A stretch of 64,000 nucleotides of DNA from an uncultured Eubacterium sp. (GTDB lineage: Bacteria; Bacillota; Clostridia; Oscillospirales; Acutalibacteraceae): positions 1 through 64,000 of the forward strand of contig CAJTZJ010000011.1 of NCBI GenBank assembly GCA_910583925.1, read 5' to 3'. This document shows, piece by piece, positions 1 through 8,593 of this stretch. The position numbers and the translations under genes are program-made. Every line of letters begins with the position of its first letter. The stretch's first letter is position 1. The notes beneath the pieces are model-generated. The model saw only the letters and a program-made list of their open reading frames with translations, did no database searches and was not told the origin of the DNA.

Positions 1-85
1 TTAGTCTTTGGTCGGCAAACCTACCTCTAATATATCAAGGTGTTTTTATTTTGTCTCTTCTTTCCTCGCTAAAGCTTTTCCTTTT

Positions 86-115
86 CCACTTGCACAGCAG
101 GTGGTTGTCTTTTTT
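86..115 (+). terminator. Possible plus-strand intrinsic terminator at the window edge
   Basis: An 8-bp stem with one G-U pair (CCACTTGC with GCAGGTGG, 3-base loop) is followed after five bases by six T residues. This would end a plus-strand transcript entering from the left. Bases 1-85 carry no gene I can recognise; the upstream gene or RNA lies outside the window. It could also be the end of a repeated or mobile element. Confidence 0.5.
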
Positions 116-130
116 ACATACAAAACAAGC

Positions 131-169
131 AAAAAGCTATGATAATCAAATAATTATCATAGCTTTTTT
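131..169 (-). terminator. Terminator after spoVM
   Basis: A perfect 16-bp stem (131-146 with 153-168) encloses a 6-base loop. On the minus strand it begins four bases after the spoVM stop codon and ends in a T run. A/T runs flank both sides, so it can also stop plus-strand transcripts. It closes the long yicC-to-spoVM gene string. Confidence 0.85.
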
Positions 170-172
170 ATG

Positions 173-256
173 TTAGTTATTAACTTTCTTAATTTTAAAT
201 ATCGCTCTCATTATCGGCGCCATGAACTTTGGTGGATTTATAATTACTACTTTCAC
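173..256 (-). CDS. spoVM: SpoVM, coat-anchoring amphipathic peptide (27 aa)
   Basis: This tiny gene encodes 27 residues. Ungapped alignment with Bacillus subtilis SpoVM (26 aa) keeps the Met-Lys start, Ile6, the Pro9-Lys10-Phe11 core, Ile15, the Arg17-Ala18 pair and a basic tail. In Bacillus, SpoVM is an amphipathic helix that recognises the convex forespore membrane and anchors SpoIVA for coat assembly. I chose the GTG start at 256 because the GGAGG site lies 7 bases upstream of it; an in-frame ATG at 262 is only one base from that site. It sits last in the string after thiN, as in B. subtilis, and is followed directly by a strong terminator. Pro9, important for curvature sensing in Bacillus, is present. 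Function is inferred from similarity and position. Confidence 0.85.
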   Translation of the reverse strand: MKVVIINPPKFMAPIMRAIFKIKKVNN

Positions 257-271
257 AATCATTCCTCCAAA

Positions 272-415
272 CTATTTTTTGCAGCAAATTATACCAAGGA
301 TAATTACTACAATTGAAAGAATTCTTATAAGCCAAGCGGTCGGAAGACAGATTGCTATAACACAGCCCGCACCAAATGCAATCCACAAAAAATCCCTTCG
401 GCACATCTTTTTCAT
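272..415 (-). CDS. 47-residue membrane microprotein between thiN and spoVM
   Basis: The short reading frame has a basic N-terminus (Lys-Lys, then Arg-Arg at residues 6-7), a hydrophobic stretch from about residue 9 to 45 broken by Pro25 and Arg31, and a CysCysLysLys end. This suggests one long or two short membrane helices joined by a tight turn. A GAGAGGTG site lies about 9 bases before the ATG. It begins 52 bases after the thiN stop and ends ten bases before the spoVM start, so all are probably on one transcript. I do not recognise a named family. The company of spoVM makes a sporulation or forespore-membrane role a reasonable guess, but nothing in the sequence proves it. Overlapping frames on both strands look like noise. 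Confidence 0.7.
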   Translation of the reverse strand: MKKMCRRDFLWIAFGAGCVIAICLPTAWLIRILSIVVIILGIICCKK

Positions 416-467
416 AATAGTAAGCACCTCTCTTTGCTGCATTTACTACATACTATGAAAAAGATTT

Positions 468-1100
468 CTAATCGTTACTCTGAATTAAAAGAATTGTTCC
501 TTTATCAACAGAAATTTTAACGGGCACACCTTTAAAGCAGTTGCTTTGGGCATATTGCTCATATGGCTTCATACAAACTTTATCCAGCTCATAGCAAGCA
601 TCTTTAATTGAAAGCCCCTCAACATCGCCGAGAAAAGCAAAAAGAGAAAAATACTTATATTCCCTGTCATCAATCATTACTTCATTATCAACAAGCTGCA
701 ACTTATTTCTTCTGTTCACAATTGAACATTTAACACCATTTCGATTGCAATAATCAAGGCAAAGCATATTGGAATAATTATGGTCCGCCCTGTTTCCGAT
801 TGCACAAAGAATTTCAATTTCTCTATATCCAATCTCAATTGCTTTTTTCACACAGTAAAAGGTATCCGTATCATCCTTTTTGACAGAAAGCTTTACAATC
901 TCGGTATTAACATCGGGAATTGGAGAAGAATCAAAATCCCCTATTATCAAATCAGGAATAACATGAACCTTAACACATTTTGTATAGCCCGAATCAGCAG
1001 CAATTATGTACGATTCAGCTTTAAGCCTTTCCTTAAGAAAATCATAATCATCATCCGGTGCACCCGAAACAATAATACATTTTACCTTTTTATTTCCCAT
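468..1100 (-). CDS. thiN: Thiamine pyrophosphokinase
   Basis: Transfers pyrophosphate from ATP to thiamine, giving the cofactor thiamine pyrophosphate in the cytosol. The 210-residue length fits the family. Visible motifs are AADSG (residues 34-38), GDFDS (54-58) and KDDTDT (75-80), the usual metal and substrate-binding acidic clusters. The start overlaps the end of rsgA by 19 bases, and an AAGGA stretch touches the ATG directly, so translation probably depends on coupling to rsgA. The position after prkC-rsgA matches B. subtilis, although rpe, which separates them there, is missing. The identification is secure. Confidence 0.93.
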   Translation of the reverse strand: MGNKKVKCIIVSGAPDDDYDFLKERLKAESYIIAADSGYTKCVKVHVIPDLIIGDFDSSPIPDVNTEIVKLSVKKDDTDTFYCVKKAIEIGYREIEILCAIGNRADHNYSNMLCLDYCNRNGVKCSIVNRRNKLQLVDNEVMIDDREYKYFSLFAFLGDVEGLSIKDACYELDKVCMKPYEQYAQSNCFKGVPVKISVDKGTILLIQSND

Positions 1101-1966
1101 TCCTTTATATCCTTAACATCATTATACATCTGAACATAACTGTCATGACGGCTTTTCGGAATTTTTCCGTTTTCCACCGCATTGCATACAGCACAGCCTT
1201 TTTCGCTTGTATGTGAGCAGGTTGAAAACTTACACTGACCGAAATACGGCTCAAATTCTCTGAAGCAATCAAACAAATCATCCTTAAGTATTCTTTCACA
1301 CTTTTCAAAATCAAGCGAAGAAAAACCCGGTGTGTCGGCAACATATCCGCCGCATACCTGAAACAGCTCCGAATGGCGGGTAGTATGCTTTCCTCTTCCC
1401 AATTTTTTACTTGTTGTCCCTGTTTTCAAGGTAAGATTATTATCTATAGAATTCAGCAGAGAAGATTTACCTACACCTGTATTGCCTGTAAAAGCTGATA
1501 TTTTTCCTTTTAAAAGACTTTTTACCTCGTCTATTCCTCTCATATCAAGATTGCTGCAAACAATTGTTTTGAAGCCGGCAGCCTTATATATTGACTCATA
1601 CTGTTTATAACTGTCATCCATATCAATTTTAGTTATAACAATAATCGGTTCAATATTTTTATATTCAGCTATGGCAATCAACCTATCAATAATAAAAGTA
1701 TTGATAGCCGGATCAACAATGGAAGACACAATAAATAATTGTTCCAAATTCGCAATAGGCGGTCTTACAAGAGAATTTTTTCTTGGCAAAATCGCTTCTA
1801 TTCTGTTTTCTGCATTTTCATTAACAGAAAAATCAACATTATCGCCGACTAAAGGAGATAAATTCATTCTTCTGAAATTTCCGCGGGCTTTACACTCATA
1901 AACAGCCTCGGCGGTTTCCACATAATAGAAACCGCCTATACCTTTAATTATTTTTCCGTTTATCAT
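1082..1966 (-). CDS. rsgA: Ribosome small-subunit GTPase RsgA
   Basis: A circularly permuted GTPase that helps mature and check the 30S ribosomal subunit. An OB-fold N-terminal part is followed by motifs in the permuted order: TKID (112-115), then the P-loop GNTGVGKSS (161-169), then DTPGF (211-215). A C-terminal zinc knuckle uses Cys245, Cys250, His252 and Cys258. The length of 294 aa is normal. It starts four bases after the prkC stop with no clear ribosome site of its own, suggesting coupling. In Bacillus the homologue (CpgA) is phosphorylated by PrkC, which fits the neighbour here. Confidence 0.95.
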   Translation of the reverse strand: MINGKIIKGIGGFYYVETAEAVYECKARGNFRRMNLSPLVGDNVDFSVNENAENRIEAILPRKNSLVRPPIANLEQLFIVSSIVDPAINTFIIDRLIAIAEYKNIEPIIVITKIDMDDSYKQYESIYKAAGFKTIVCSNLDMRGIDEVKSLLKGKISAFTGNTGVGKSSLLNSIDNNLTLKTGTTSKKLGRGKHTTRHSELFQVCGGYVADTPGFSSLDFEKCERILKDDLFDCFREFEPYFGQCKFSTCSHTSEKGCAVCNAVENGKIPKSRHDSYVQMYNDVKDIKEWEIKR

Positions 1967-1969
1967 ATA

Positions 1970-3961
1970 TTACTGCTGTGCCCCTTGATTATTCTGAGAA
2001 CTGTAGCTGCTGAAATCAAACATAACTTCCTTATTGTCTTTATCAACATTGATTATGGATTTCTGGGTTTCATTAAAGCTGGAAAGCAGAACTTCAATCT
2101 CAATTTTAGAGTCTGCCTCCGCTTCTATCGGGAAACTTGCAGTTGTACCATCAAGCCTTACTCTGGATGAGCTATGCTGAGTTCCATCTACATAAATGAT
2201 TACATTATCATTAATATAATCTCCGTTATCTCCATAAACAGCCGGCAAAAGAACATTAACGAGAACTTTATAATCAACAGGCGCTTTTGTTGTTGTAATA
2301 CCTGTTGATACAGTAAGCGTTATCTTTGCATCTTCCTTAAGGAAATTACCCTCAGTTTCTGACTGGGAAATAACAGTATCCTTTGGCTTCGGACTATCCT
2401 CTGTTTTAAAATAAAGATTTGTAAATCCGGATTTCTTCAAAAAAGATACCGCATCATCTTTACTCAGATTAACAACATTCGGCATCTTTATGCTTTCAAT
2501 CGTTGTTGTAGTAGGTCCGGTTGAAACATAAACAGTAATCAAGGAATCTTTTGATACATACGAATTCAGCTTAGGCTCTGTATAAATAACATTACCCTCT
2601 TCTACCGAATCACTGTCAACCTTCGCAATTTTGATATTTGTAAGACCCTCCTGTGAAAGCCTTTGCTCAGCTCTTTCCTGTGTAAGACCAACAATATTGG
2701 GAACCAGAATATCCTCAATCGGCTGAGCAACAGTAAGTGTTACCGTAGTACCTGCCATAACTCGTTCTTCAGCAGCAGGAGTCTGCCCAATAATGGTACC
2801 AGCTTCATAATCGCTTGTTTTCTCAAAGGCTGATACAAAATTGAAATCATATTCCTTATTTGAAATTACTTCGTCATAGGACATACCGACAAAATTATCA
2901 AGCTTAATTGAATTTTTACCAACACCCTTTGTAAGTGTTAAGACAAGAACAACAATTGCAATGGCAAGAATAATCAAACCGCTTATTGTTGCAATAATGA
3001 TTTTCTTTCTATTCTTTTTGTCTAAAACAGCATCTTCATCATAAGTTTCATTACTATCGTTTACAAGCTCATCGTTTCTTACATATTTCGTAGGCTGCCT
3101 GTCAACAACATATGAATAATCAAAAGCAGCGTTTGGATTTGAGCTGACCTCTTCAAGATCAAGAAGCATTTCCGTTGCAGTCTGATATCTTTCAAGCGGA
3201 TTTTTTTGCATGGCATGAATACAGATCTGTTCAAGACCGATGGGAATATCAGGATTAATATCCGTTACTCTTTTCGCAGTATTTTTAACCTGCATAAGAG
3301 CAACCGAAACAGCACTGTCCCCTTCAAAAGGCACTCTGCCCGCAAGCATTTCATAGAATACAACACCAAGCGAATAGATATCTGCTCTTTCATCTGTTGC
3401 CTTTCCCTGCGCCTGTTCAGGAGAAATATAGTGCACAGAGCCTATTGCATTTTCCGTTAAAGTTTCCGTTTGTGTTCTTGCAAATCGAGCAATACCAAAA
3501 TCGGTTACTTTGATATCGCCTGTCTGAAGAAGCATTATGTTCTGCGGTTTAATATCTCTGTGAACAATACCTTTATCATGGGCATGCTGAAGCGCTTTAA
3601 GAACCTGTGAAATGAAAAAAACTGCATCATTCCAAGTAATTCTTCCCTGCTTCTGAATATATTCCTTAAGCGTAATTCCGTCAACATATTCCATAACTAT
3701 GTATTGAATTCTGTCTCCGAAGCTAACATCATACACCTTAACTATATTTGGATGAGATAAAACAGCAATTGCTTTAGATTCATTTTTAAATCTTCTTACA
3801 AACTCATCATCATTTGCAAATTCGTCTTTTAATATTTTTACAGCTACGATTCTATCGTCAACATTATCATAAGCTTTATAAACAACAGACATTCCGCCGA
3901 CACCGATAATCTCGTGAATTTCATATCTGCCGTCTAATCTTTTTCCAACATAATTTTCCAT
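1970..3961 (-). CDS. prkC: PASTA-domain serine/threonine protein kinase PrkC
   Basis: A membrane Ser/Thr kinase that senses peptidoglycan fragments and controls wall growth and, in spore formers, germination. The kinase domain (about 13-270) has the glycine loop GVGGMS at 20-25, Lys42, the HRD loop at 134-136 and DFG at 154-156. A single membrane helix follows at about 320-344, then three PASTA repeats at roughly 350-560. An extra extracellular tail of about 100 residues rich in Thr, Ser and Asn ends in GAQQ. I chose the ATG at 3961 because GGGAG lies five bases before it; the GTG two codons earlier has no spacing. It follows the matching phosphatase prpC. Confidence 0.95.
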   Translation of the reverse strand: MENYVGKRLDGRYEIHEIIGVGGMSVVYKAYDNVDDRIVAVKILKDEFANDDEFVRRFKNESKAIAVLSHPNIVKVYDVSFGDRIQYIVMEYVDGITLKEYIQKQGRITWNDAVFFISQVLKALQHAHDKGIVHRDIKPQNIMLLQTGDIKVTDFGIARFARTQTETLTENAIGSVHYISPEQAQGKATDERADIYSLGVVFYEMLAGRVPFEGDSAVSVALMQVKNTAKRVTDINPDIPIGLEQICIHAMQKNPLERYQTATEMLLDLEEVSSNPNAAFDYSYVVDRQPTKYVRNDELVNDSNETYDEDAVLDKKNRKKIIIATISGLIILAIAIVVLVLTLTKGVGKNSIKLDNFVGMSYDEVISNKEYDFNFVSAFEKTSDYEAGTIIGQTPAAEERVMAGTTVTLTVAQPIEDILVPNIVGLTQERAEQRLSQEGLTNIKIAKVDSDSVEEGNVIYTEPKLNSYVSKDSLITVYVSTGPTTTTIESIKMPNVVNLSKDDAVSFLKKSGFTNLYFKTEDSPKPKDTVISQSETEGNFLKEDAKITLTVSTGITTTKAPVDYKVLVNVLLPAVYGDNGDYINDNVIIYVDGTQHSSSRVRLDGTTASFPIEAEADSKIEIEVLLSSFNETQKSIINVDKDNKEVMFDFSSYSSQNNQGAQQ

Positions 3962-3973
3962 AAGCACTCCCGA

Positions 3974-4699
3974 TTATTTTGAGATAGCAACAACAGTTAC
4001 ATTATCTCCTCCACCGTTGTAATTTGCTTTTTTTACAAGTCTGTCCGCAAAAGCATAATACTTTCCGTCCTGAACTTCACTTATCATTTCATCACTTGAA
4101 ACATAATTTGAAAGCCCGTCTGTGCAAAGAATCAATACATCTTCATCATTAAGCTCAATCTCATCAAAATCTATATCAATCATTTTTTCTGCACCGATTG
4201 CTCTTGTAATTTTATTCTTATTTGGATGATGCTCTGCTTCTTCTTTCGTTATTTTTCCGATATCTACAAGCGTTTGCACATAGCTGTGATCCGTTGTTAT
4301 CTGCCTTAACTCACCATCATAAATGTATGCTCGGCTATCTCCTGCATGTGCAATAAACGCATAGCCGTTTTTCACAATTGCACACACAACGGTTGTTCCC
4401 ATCCCTCGTAATTCCGGATCAGCCTCAGCCATATCATACACTTCCATATTGGCAGCAGTTAATGCAGAATCAAGCATATTTCTTATAGAGGAATCCCTCA
4501 TATTTTCTCTGTATGAAGCATTGATTTTATCACTTATCACCTTAACAGCAAGTGCCGAAGCAATATTTCCGCCTGCATGACCGCCCATACCATCACATAC
4601 AATAGCCCAAGCAACCGCATCGGGAAATTCACCTACAGCATATGCATCCTGATTAGAGGCTCTTACAATGCCTTTATCCGTTTTAGCAACAATTTTCAA
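3974..4699 (-). CDS. prpC: PP2C-type serine/threonine phosphatase PrpC/Stp
   Basis: A metal-dependent phosphatase that reverses PrkC phosphorylation. The 241-residue protein shows the family motifs in order: the SNQDA N-terminal motif, CDGMGGHAGG, HAGDSRAY, a DHSYVQ helix, CTDGLSNYV and a C-terminal GGGDNVTVV, with all metal-binding Asp residues present. It starts with TTG: GGGGTG in the tail of rlmN lies six bases upstream, and no ATG is nearby. The weak start may lower its level relative to the kinase. Twelve bases separate it from prkC, the usual kinase-phosphatase pair. Confidence 0.95.
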   Translation of the reverse strand: MKIVAKTDKGIVRASNQDAYAVGEFPDAVAWAIVCDGMGGHAGGNIASALAVKVISDKINASYRENMRDSSIRNMLDSALTAANMEVYDMAEADPELRGMGTTVVCAIVKNGYAFIAHAGDSRAYIYDGELRQITTDHSYVQTLVDIGKITKEEAEHHPNKNKITRAIGAEKMIDIDFDEIELNDEDVLILCTDGLSNYVSSDEMISEVQDGKYYAFADRLVKKANYNGGGDNVTVVAISK

Positions 4700-5734
4700 T
4701 TACTTCACCCCGTTTCTTTTTCTTCGCAGCTGACCGCAGGAAGCATTTATATCACTTCCAAGCGTTCTTCTTATTGTAGCATTAATTCCATTATTTTTCA
4801 ATACATTGGCAAATCTATAAATATTTTCTTCACTGCTTTTGACATTTCCTCGCTCAGCTACATCGTTAACAGGAATTAAATTGACATGACAAAGCATTCC
4901 GTGCAGCCTTTCAGACAGCTCTTTTGCACATTCATATGTATCGTTTACACTATGAATAAGCGTATATTCAAAAGAAACTCTTCTGTTTGTTCGGTTTATA
5001 TATTCTCTGCATGCTTCAAGAACCTCGTCAATTCCCCATTTGTTGTTTACCGGCATGGTTCGGCTTCTGATTATATCATTCGGAGCATGAAGAGAGATTG
5101 TTAAAGTAATCGGAAGTTCCTCATTCATTAAATCGTAAATTTTAGGAACAATACCGCAGGTTGAAAGCGTTATATTTCTCATTGAAATATTAAGACCATT
5201 TTCATTATTAACATTATGAAGAAATTTAATAACATTTTCATAATTATCAAGCGGCTCGCCGATACCCATTAAAACTATATTTGAAATTCTTATATTTAAA
5301 TCCTTCTGAGCGGAATGCAGCTGACTTTCTATTTCCCCCGCTTCAAGATTCCGCTTAAATCCCGCCAATGCGGATGCACAAAAGGTACATCCCATTTTGC
5401 AGCCTACCTGACTTGAAACGCAAATTGTATAACCGTATTTATACTTCATTATAACAGATTCTACATATTCGCCGTCATATAGTTTAAATAAATATTTAAC
5501 CGTTTCATCAATTTTTGAAACATATTTCTGTTCTATTTCACAATCGGAAATAAAATAAATATCAGCAAGCTTCTTTCGTAAATCCTTTGAAATGTTAGTC
5601 ATTTCATCAAATGAAGAAACACCGTATTTATGAAGCCATTCAAAAATCTGCTTAGAGCGAAACCTTGGCAGACCAAGCGTAACTATTTCACTGTTAAGCT
5701 CAGCATAACTTAAAGATTTTATATCCTTTTTCAT
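4700..5734 (-). CDS. rlmN: 23S rRNA (A2503-C2)/tRNA (A37-C2) methyltransferase RlmN
   Basis: A radical-SAM methyltransferase that modifies A2503 of 23S rRNA and A37 of some tRNAs. The iron-sulfur ligands are Cys112, Cys116 and Cys119 (C-x3-C-x2-C). A GIGEP SAM-binding motif follows, and the second catalytic cysteine is Cys333 in the C-terminal SCGQLR. The 344-aa length is typical. The ATG lies five bases after AAGGA and overlaps the end region of rsmB. A Cfr resistance enzyme is a less likely reading, given the housekeeping context and the RlmN-style C-terminus. Confidence 0.94.
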   Translation of the reverse strand: MKKDIKSLSYAELNSEIVTLGLPRFRSKQIFEWLHKYGVSSFDEMTNISKDLRKKLADIYFISDCEIEQKYVSKIDETVKYLFKLYDGEYVESVIMKYKYGYTICVSSQVGCKMGCTFCASALAGFKRNLEAGEIESQLHSAQKDLNIRISNIVLMGIGEPLDNYENVIKFLHNVNNENGLNISMRNITLSTCGIVPKIYDLMNEELPITLTISLHAPNDIIRSRTMPVNNKWGIDEVLEACREYINRTNRRVSFEYTLIHSVNDTYECAKELSERLHGMLCHVNLIPVNDVAERGNVKSSEENIYRFANVLKNNGINATIRRTLGSDINASCGQLRRKRNGVK

Positions 5735-6970
5735 TTAATTCCTTTCAAGTATTGAATAAAAGAAGCCGTCGCCGCCATTTATGGAAGGAAAGGTTGTAAC
5801 ACTTTTCAAAACTGAAAAATCCGAGTTTTCCGCAATGAACTTTTCAACAACCTTTTCATTTTCACGCTTATTCAGCGTACATGTGGAATAAAGAAGCTTT
5901 CCGCCTTTTTTAAGGTATTTGGAAGAAGTGTTAAGAATTTCAAACTGTAAAGCCGGCAATTCCTTGATACTGTCCAAATCCTTATATCGGATTTCAGGCT
6001 TTCTGCGTATTATTCCAAAACCGCTGCAGGGAACATCACAAATAATTTTATCGGCAAGCGGAAGTGATGAATTAAATTCAGCTCCGTTATTAACCATGGA
6101 AGTAATTGATGTCAGCCCAAGTCGGTTTGCTCCGTCCTGAATCAGTTTTACCCTATGCTCATAAATATCAAACGCATAGATTTTGCCTTTATTGTTCATA
6201 AATGAAGCCGCGGTAAATGCTTTTCCTCCGGGAGCAGAGCAAATATCAAAAACAACATCCTCTTCCTTTAATTCAAGCGCCTTAACCGCATTATAGCAGG
6301 ATAAATCTTCAATATGAAACAAACCATTCTGAAAAGCACGGCATTTTTTTAAATCAAAAGAGGATGTAATGACAACCAATTCCTTAAATATTTCGCCTTC
6401 TATACCATCACAATTCAGCTCATATAAAAGCTCATCCGCATCAACAAGTGTTTGATTCGGAACAGCAAATACAGGGGCATTTTCATTCAGACAAGGTAAA
6501 AAGCCATCAACATTTTCTTTGCCGTATGCCTTATACCACATATTAATAAGATGCTGCGGAATTGAATATTTAACGCTTAAATCCGTTAATTTCTCTATAT
6601 TTGTTCTATTACTGTCAGCATTATGCAAAACTGCATTAATCAGCTTTGAATAATACGAAAGACCGTTATTATTAGCAAGCTCAACACTTTCATTTATCGC
6701 AGCACTTGCCGGTACCTTGTCCATAAAATAAAGCTGATAAATGCCCATTCTCAATATAACAAGCACCTTTGGCTTAGGCTTTTTGCAAAATGCCGAAATA
6801 ATACTGTCTATTGTAATTTTTCTTTCAACAACTCCATACACAAGCCTTGTTATAAATGCTTTTCCCTCCGGAATTTCAGCAATTGCACTGTCAAGTGCAA
6901 GATTTGAATAAGCATCATCATAAAAAATCTTATACAGAGTTTCAAAAGCAATCTGTCTTGAACTTTTCAT
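5735..6970 (-). CDS. rsmB: 16S rRNA (C967-C5)-methyltransferase RsmB
   Basis: Methylates C5 of a cytosine in 16S rRNA using SAM. An N-terminal NusB-like RNA-binding domain (about 1-125) is fused to a Rossmann methyltransferase. The SAM loop CSAPGGKA is near 244-250, the DVPCSGFG motif carries one catalytic Cys (about 315) and YSTCTLNKRENE the other (about 364). Two ATGs stand side by side; the second, at 6970, is seven bases from AGGA and is preferred. The start overlaps the stop of the preceding yugP gene. Confidence 0.94.
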   Translation of the reverse strand: MKSSRQIAFETLYKIFYDDAYSNLALDSAIAEIPEGKAFITRLVYGVVERKITIDSIISAFCKKPKPKVLVILRMGIYQLYFMDKVPASAAINESVELANNNGLSYYSKLINAVLHNADSNRTNIEKLTDLSVKYSIPQHLINMWYKAYGKENVDGFLPCLNENAPVFAVPNQTLVDADELLYELNCDGIEGEIFKELVVITSSFDLKKCRAFQNGLFHIEDLSCYNAVKALELKEEDVVFDICSAPGGKAFTAASFMNNKGKIYAFDIYEHRVKLIQDGANRLGLTSITSMVNNGAEFNSSLPLADKIICDVPCSGFGIIRRKPEIRYKDLDSIKELPALQFEILNTSSKYLKKGGKLLYSTCTLNKRENEKVVEKFIAENSDFSVLKSVTTFPSINGGDGFFYSILERN

Positions 6971-7659
6971 CATCTTTTCCTGTTTGCTAAAATTAATAAT
7001 CTTAATAAAGTTGCAAGAGCAGAAACAAGTGCGGCAACATAAGTTAATGCAGCAGCAGTCAAAACCTTCTTTGCGCCTGCATATTCTTCTGCAATTAAAA
7101 ATCCATTATCCTGAATCGTTCTTAAAGCTCTTGCCGAAGCATTGAATTCAACAGGAAGAGTTATAAGCTGAAACAGTGCAACAACACCATAAAGCGCAAT
7201 ACCGATATAGATAAGCGGATCAAATGAAAAGAAAAATCCTAATAAAGCAAGGGGAATTCCTGCAGATGAACCGATATTTGTTAACGGAATAACCATATTG
7301 CGGATTTTAAGCGGAAAATAGCTTTCTGCATGCTGGCAGGCATGCCCTGCTTCATGGCATGCTACACCGACAGCAGCAATGCTTTGAGAATCAAAAACCG
7401 TTTCCGAAAGGCAGATTTCCTTTGTTCTCGGATTATAATGGTCAGTCAAGCTGCCTGAAATGCGTTTGATTTTTACATCGGTAATTCCGTTAAGCTGTAA
7501 AAGTCTGTAAGCAGCTTCAGCGCCCGTTAATCCTCTTGAATTTCTTATCTGACTGTATTTATTAAAGCTTGATTTAACTTTTGACTGACAGATAAGTGCA
7601 AAAATAAACACCGGGATCATTATAAAACCCGTAAGATAATATGCTAGATAAGTTCCCAT
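6970..7659 (-). CDS. YugP-type membrane zinc metallopeptidase
   Basis: A 229-residue membrane protein of the neutral zinc metallopeptidase (YugP) family. One helix lies at the N-terminus (about 5-24), HEAGH at residues 102-106 provides the zinc and catalytic residues, and at least two more helices occupy about 135-165 and the C-terminus. Substrates are not well established. A good AGGAG site precedes the ATG by six bases. This gene is not part of the corresponding B. subtilis string, so it is an added member here. Confidence 0.88.
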   Translation of the reverse strand: MGTYLAYYLTGFIMIPVFIFALICQSKVKSSFNKYSQIRNSRGLTGAEAAYRLLQLNGITDVKIKRISGSLTDHYNPRTKEICLSETVFDSQSIAAVGVACHEAGHACQHAESYFPLKIRNMVIPLTNIGSSAGIPLALLGFFFSFDPLIYIGIALYGVVALFQLITLPVEFNASARALRTIQDNGFLIAEEYAGAKKVLTAAALTYVAALVSALATLLRLLILANRKR

Positions 7660-7660
7660 A

Positions 7661-8593
7661 TCATTCTCCTATAAATTGACCTGTTTCAATCTTATTTCCT
7701 GCCAGAAAAGACTTGGCATCCATTCTTTTTTTGCCATCAGGCTGCAATTCAAGAATATCAATACAATTTCCATCTCCGCAGGAAACAGTTACAACATTTT
7801 TATTATTAACAACTTTTCCTGCTTCATTTCCTTTTTCACTGCTCAAAACAGATTTGTGAACCTTGACATTCTTTCCGTTTATAACGGTAGAAGCACACGG
7901 CCAGCTTTGAAGCCCTCTGATCTGATTATGAACTTCAAATGCTGATTTGCTCCAATCAATATTGCTCATGGATTTATCAATCATGGAAGCATAACCAAAA
8001 TCGCCGTCAGGCTGAGGAACAGGATTGGTTTGTCCTTTAATAATTAAATCAATTGTTTTTATAAGTGCATCAGCACCTATAACCGAAAGCCTTTCAAACA
8101 ATTCTTCCGAGGTTTCGTTTATGCCGATATCGGTTTCTTCGGTAAACAAAATATCCCCTGTATCTATTCCGATATCCATTTGCTGAACACAAACACCTGT
8201 TTTCTTATCCCCATTAAGCACAGCCCACTGAATAGGAGCGGCACCGCGGTATTTGGGTAAAAGAGATGCGTGGACATTAATACATCCAAATTTCGGATAA
8301 TCCAGAATACGCTTTGGTAATATTTTGCCATAGGCAACAACAACCATCAAATCCGGATTCAACTTTCTAATTGTTTCAAAAGCATCTTCATTTTTTAAAG
8401 TAACAGGCTGATAAACGGGAATATTATGCTGCACCGCCAAGACCTTAACAGGAGGCGGAGTCAAAAGCTGTTTTCTTCCGACCTTTTTATCAGGCTGCGT
8501 AAAAACAGCCAAGACATTGCAGTTTTCACTTTTAATCAGCTTTTCAAGACACGGCACTGCAAAATCGGGTGTGCCCATAAAAACAATATTCAT
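7661..8593 (-). CDS. fmt: Methionyl-tRNA formyltransferase
   Basis: Formylates initiator Met-tRNA with 10-formyl-tetrahydrofolate. The 310-residue protein has the formyltransferase domain with catalytic Asn106, His108 and Asp144; the signature HASLLP is at 108-113 with YRGAAP just after. A C-terminal OB-like domain binds tRNA. The start overlaps the def stop in a TAATG joint. Pairing with def, which removes the same formyl group, is nearly universal in bacteria. Confidence 0.96.
   Translation of the reverse strand: MNIVFMGTPDFAVPCLEKLIKSENCNVLAVFTQPDKKVGRKQLLTPPPVKVLAVQHNIPVYQPVTLKNEDAFETIRKLNPDLMVVVAYGKILPKRILDYPKFGCINVHASLLPKYRGAAPIQWAVLNGDKKTGVCVQQMDIGIDTGDILFTEETDIGINETSEELFERLSVIGADALIKTIDLIIKGQTNPVPQPDGDFGYASMIDKSMSNIDWSKSAFEVHNQIRGLQSWPCASTVINGKNVKVHKSVLSSEKGNEAGKVVNNKNVVTVSCGDGNCIDILELQPDGKKRMDAKSFLAGNKIETGQFIGE

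Noticed and set aside
222..458. A plus-strand open frame over the small genes at the left end
   Set aside because: It has no ribosome site and runs antisense to the spoVM and microprotein frames, which have good ribosome sites and conserved order. A competing minus frame at 195-404 is likewise Cys- and Asn-rich noise.
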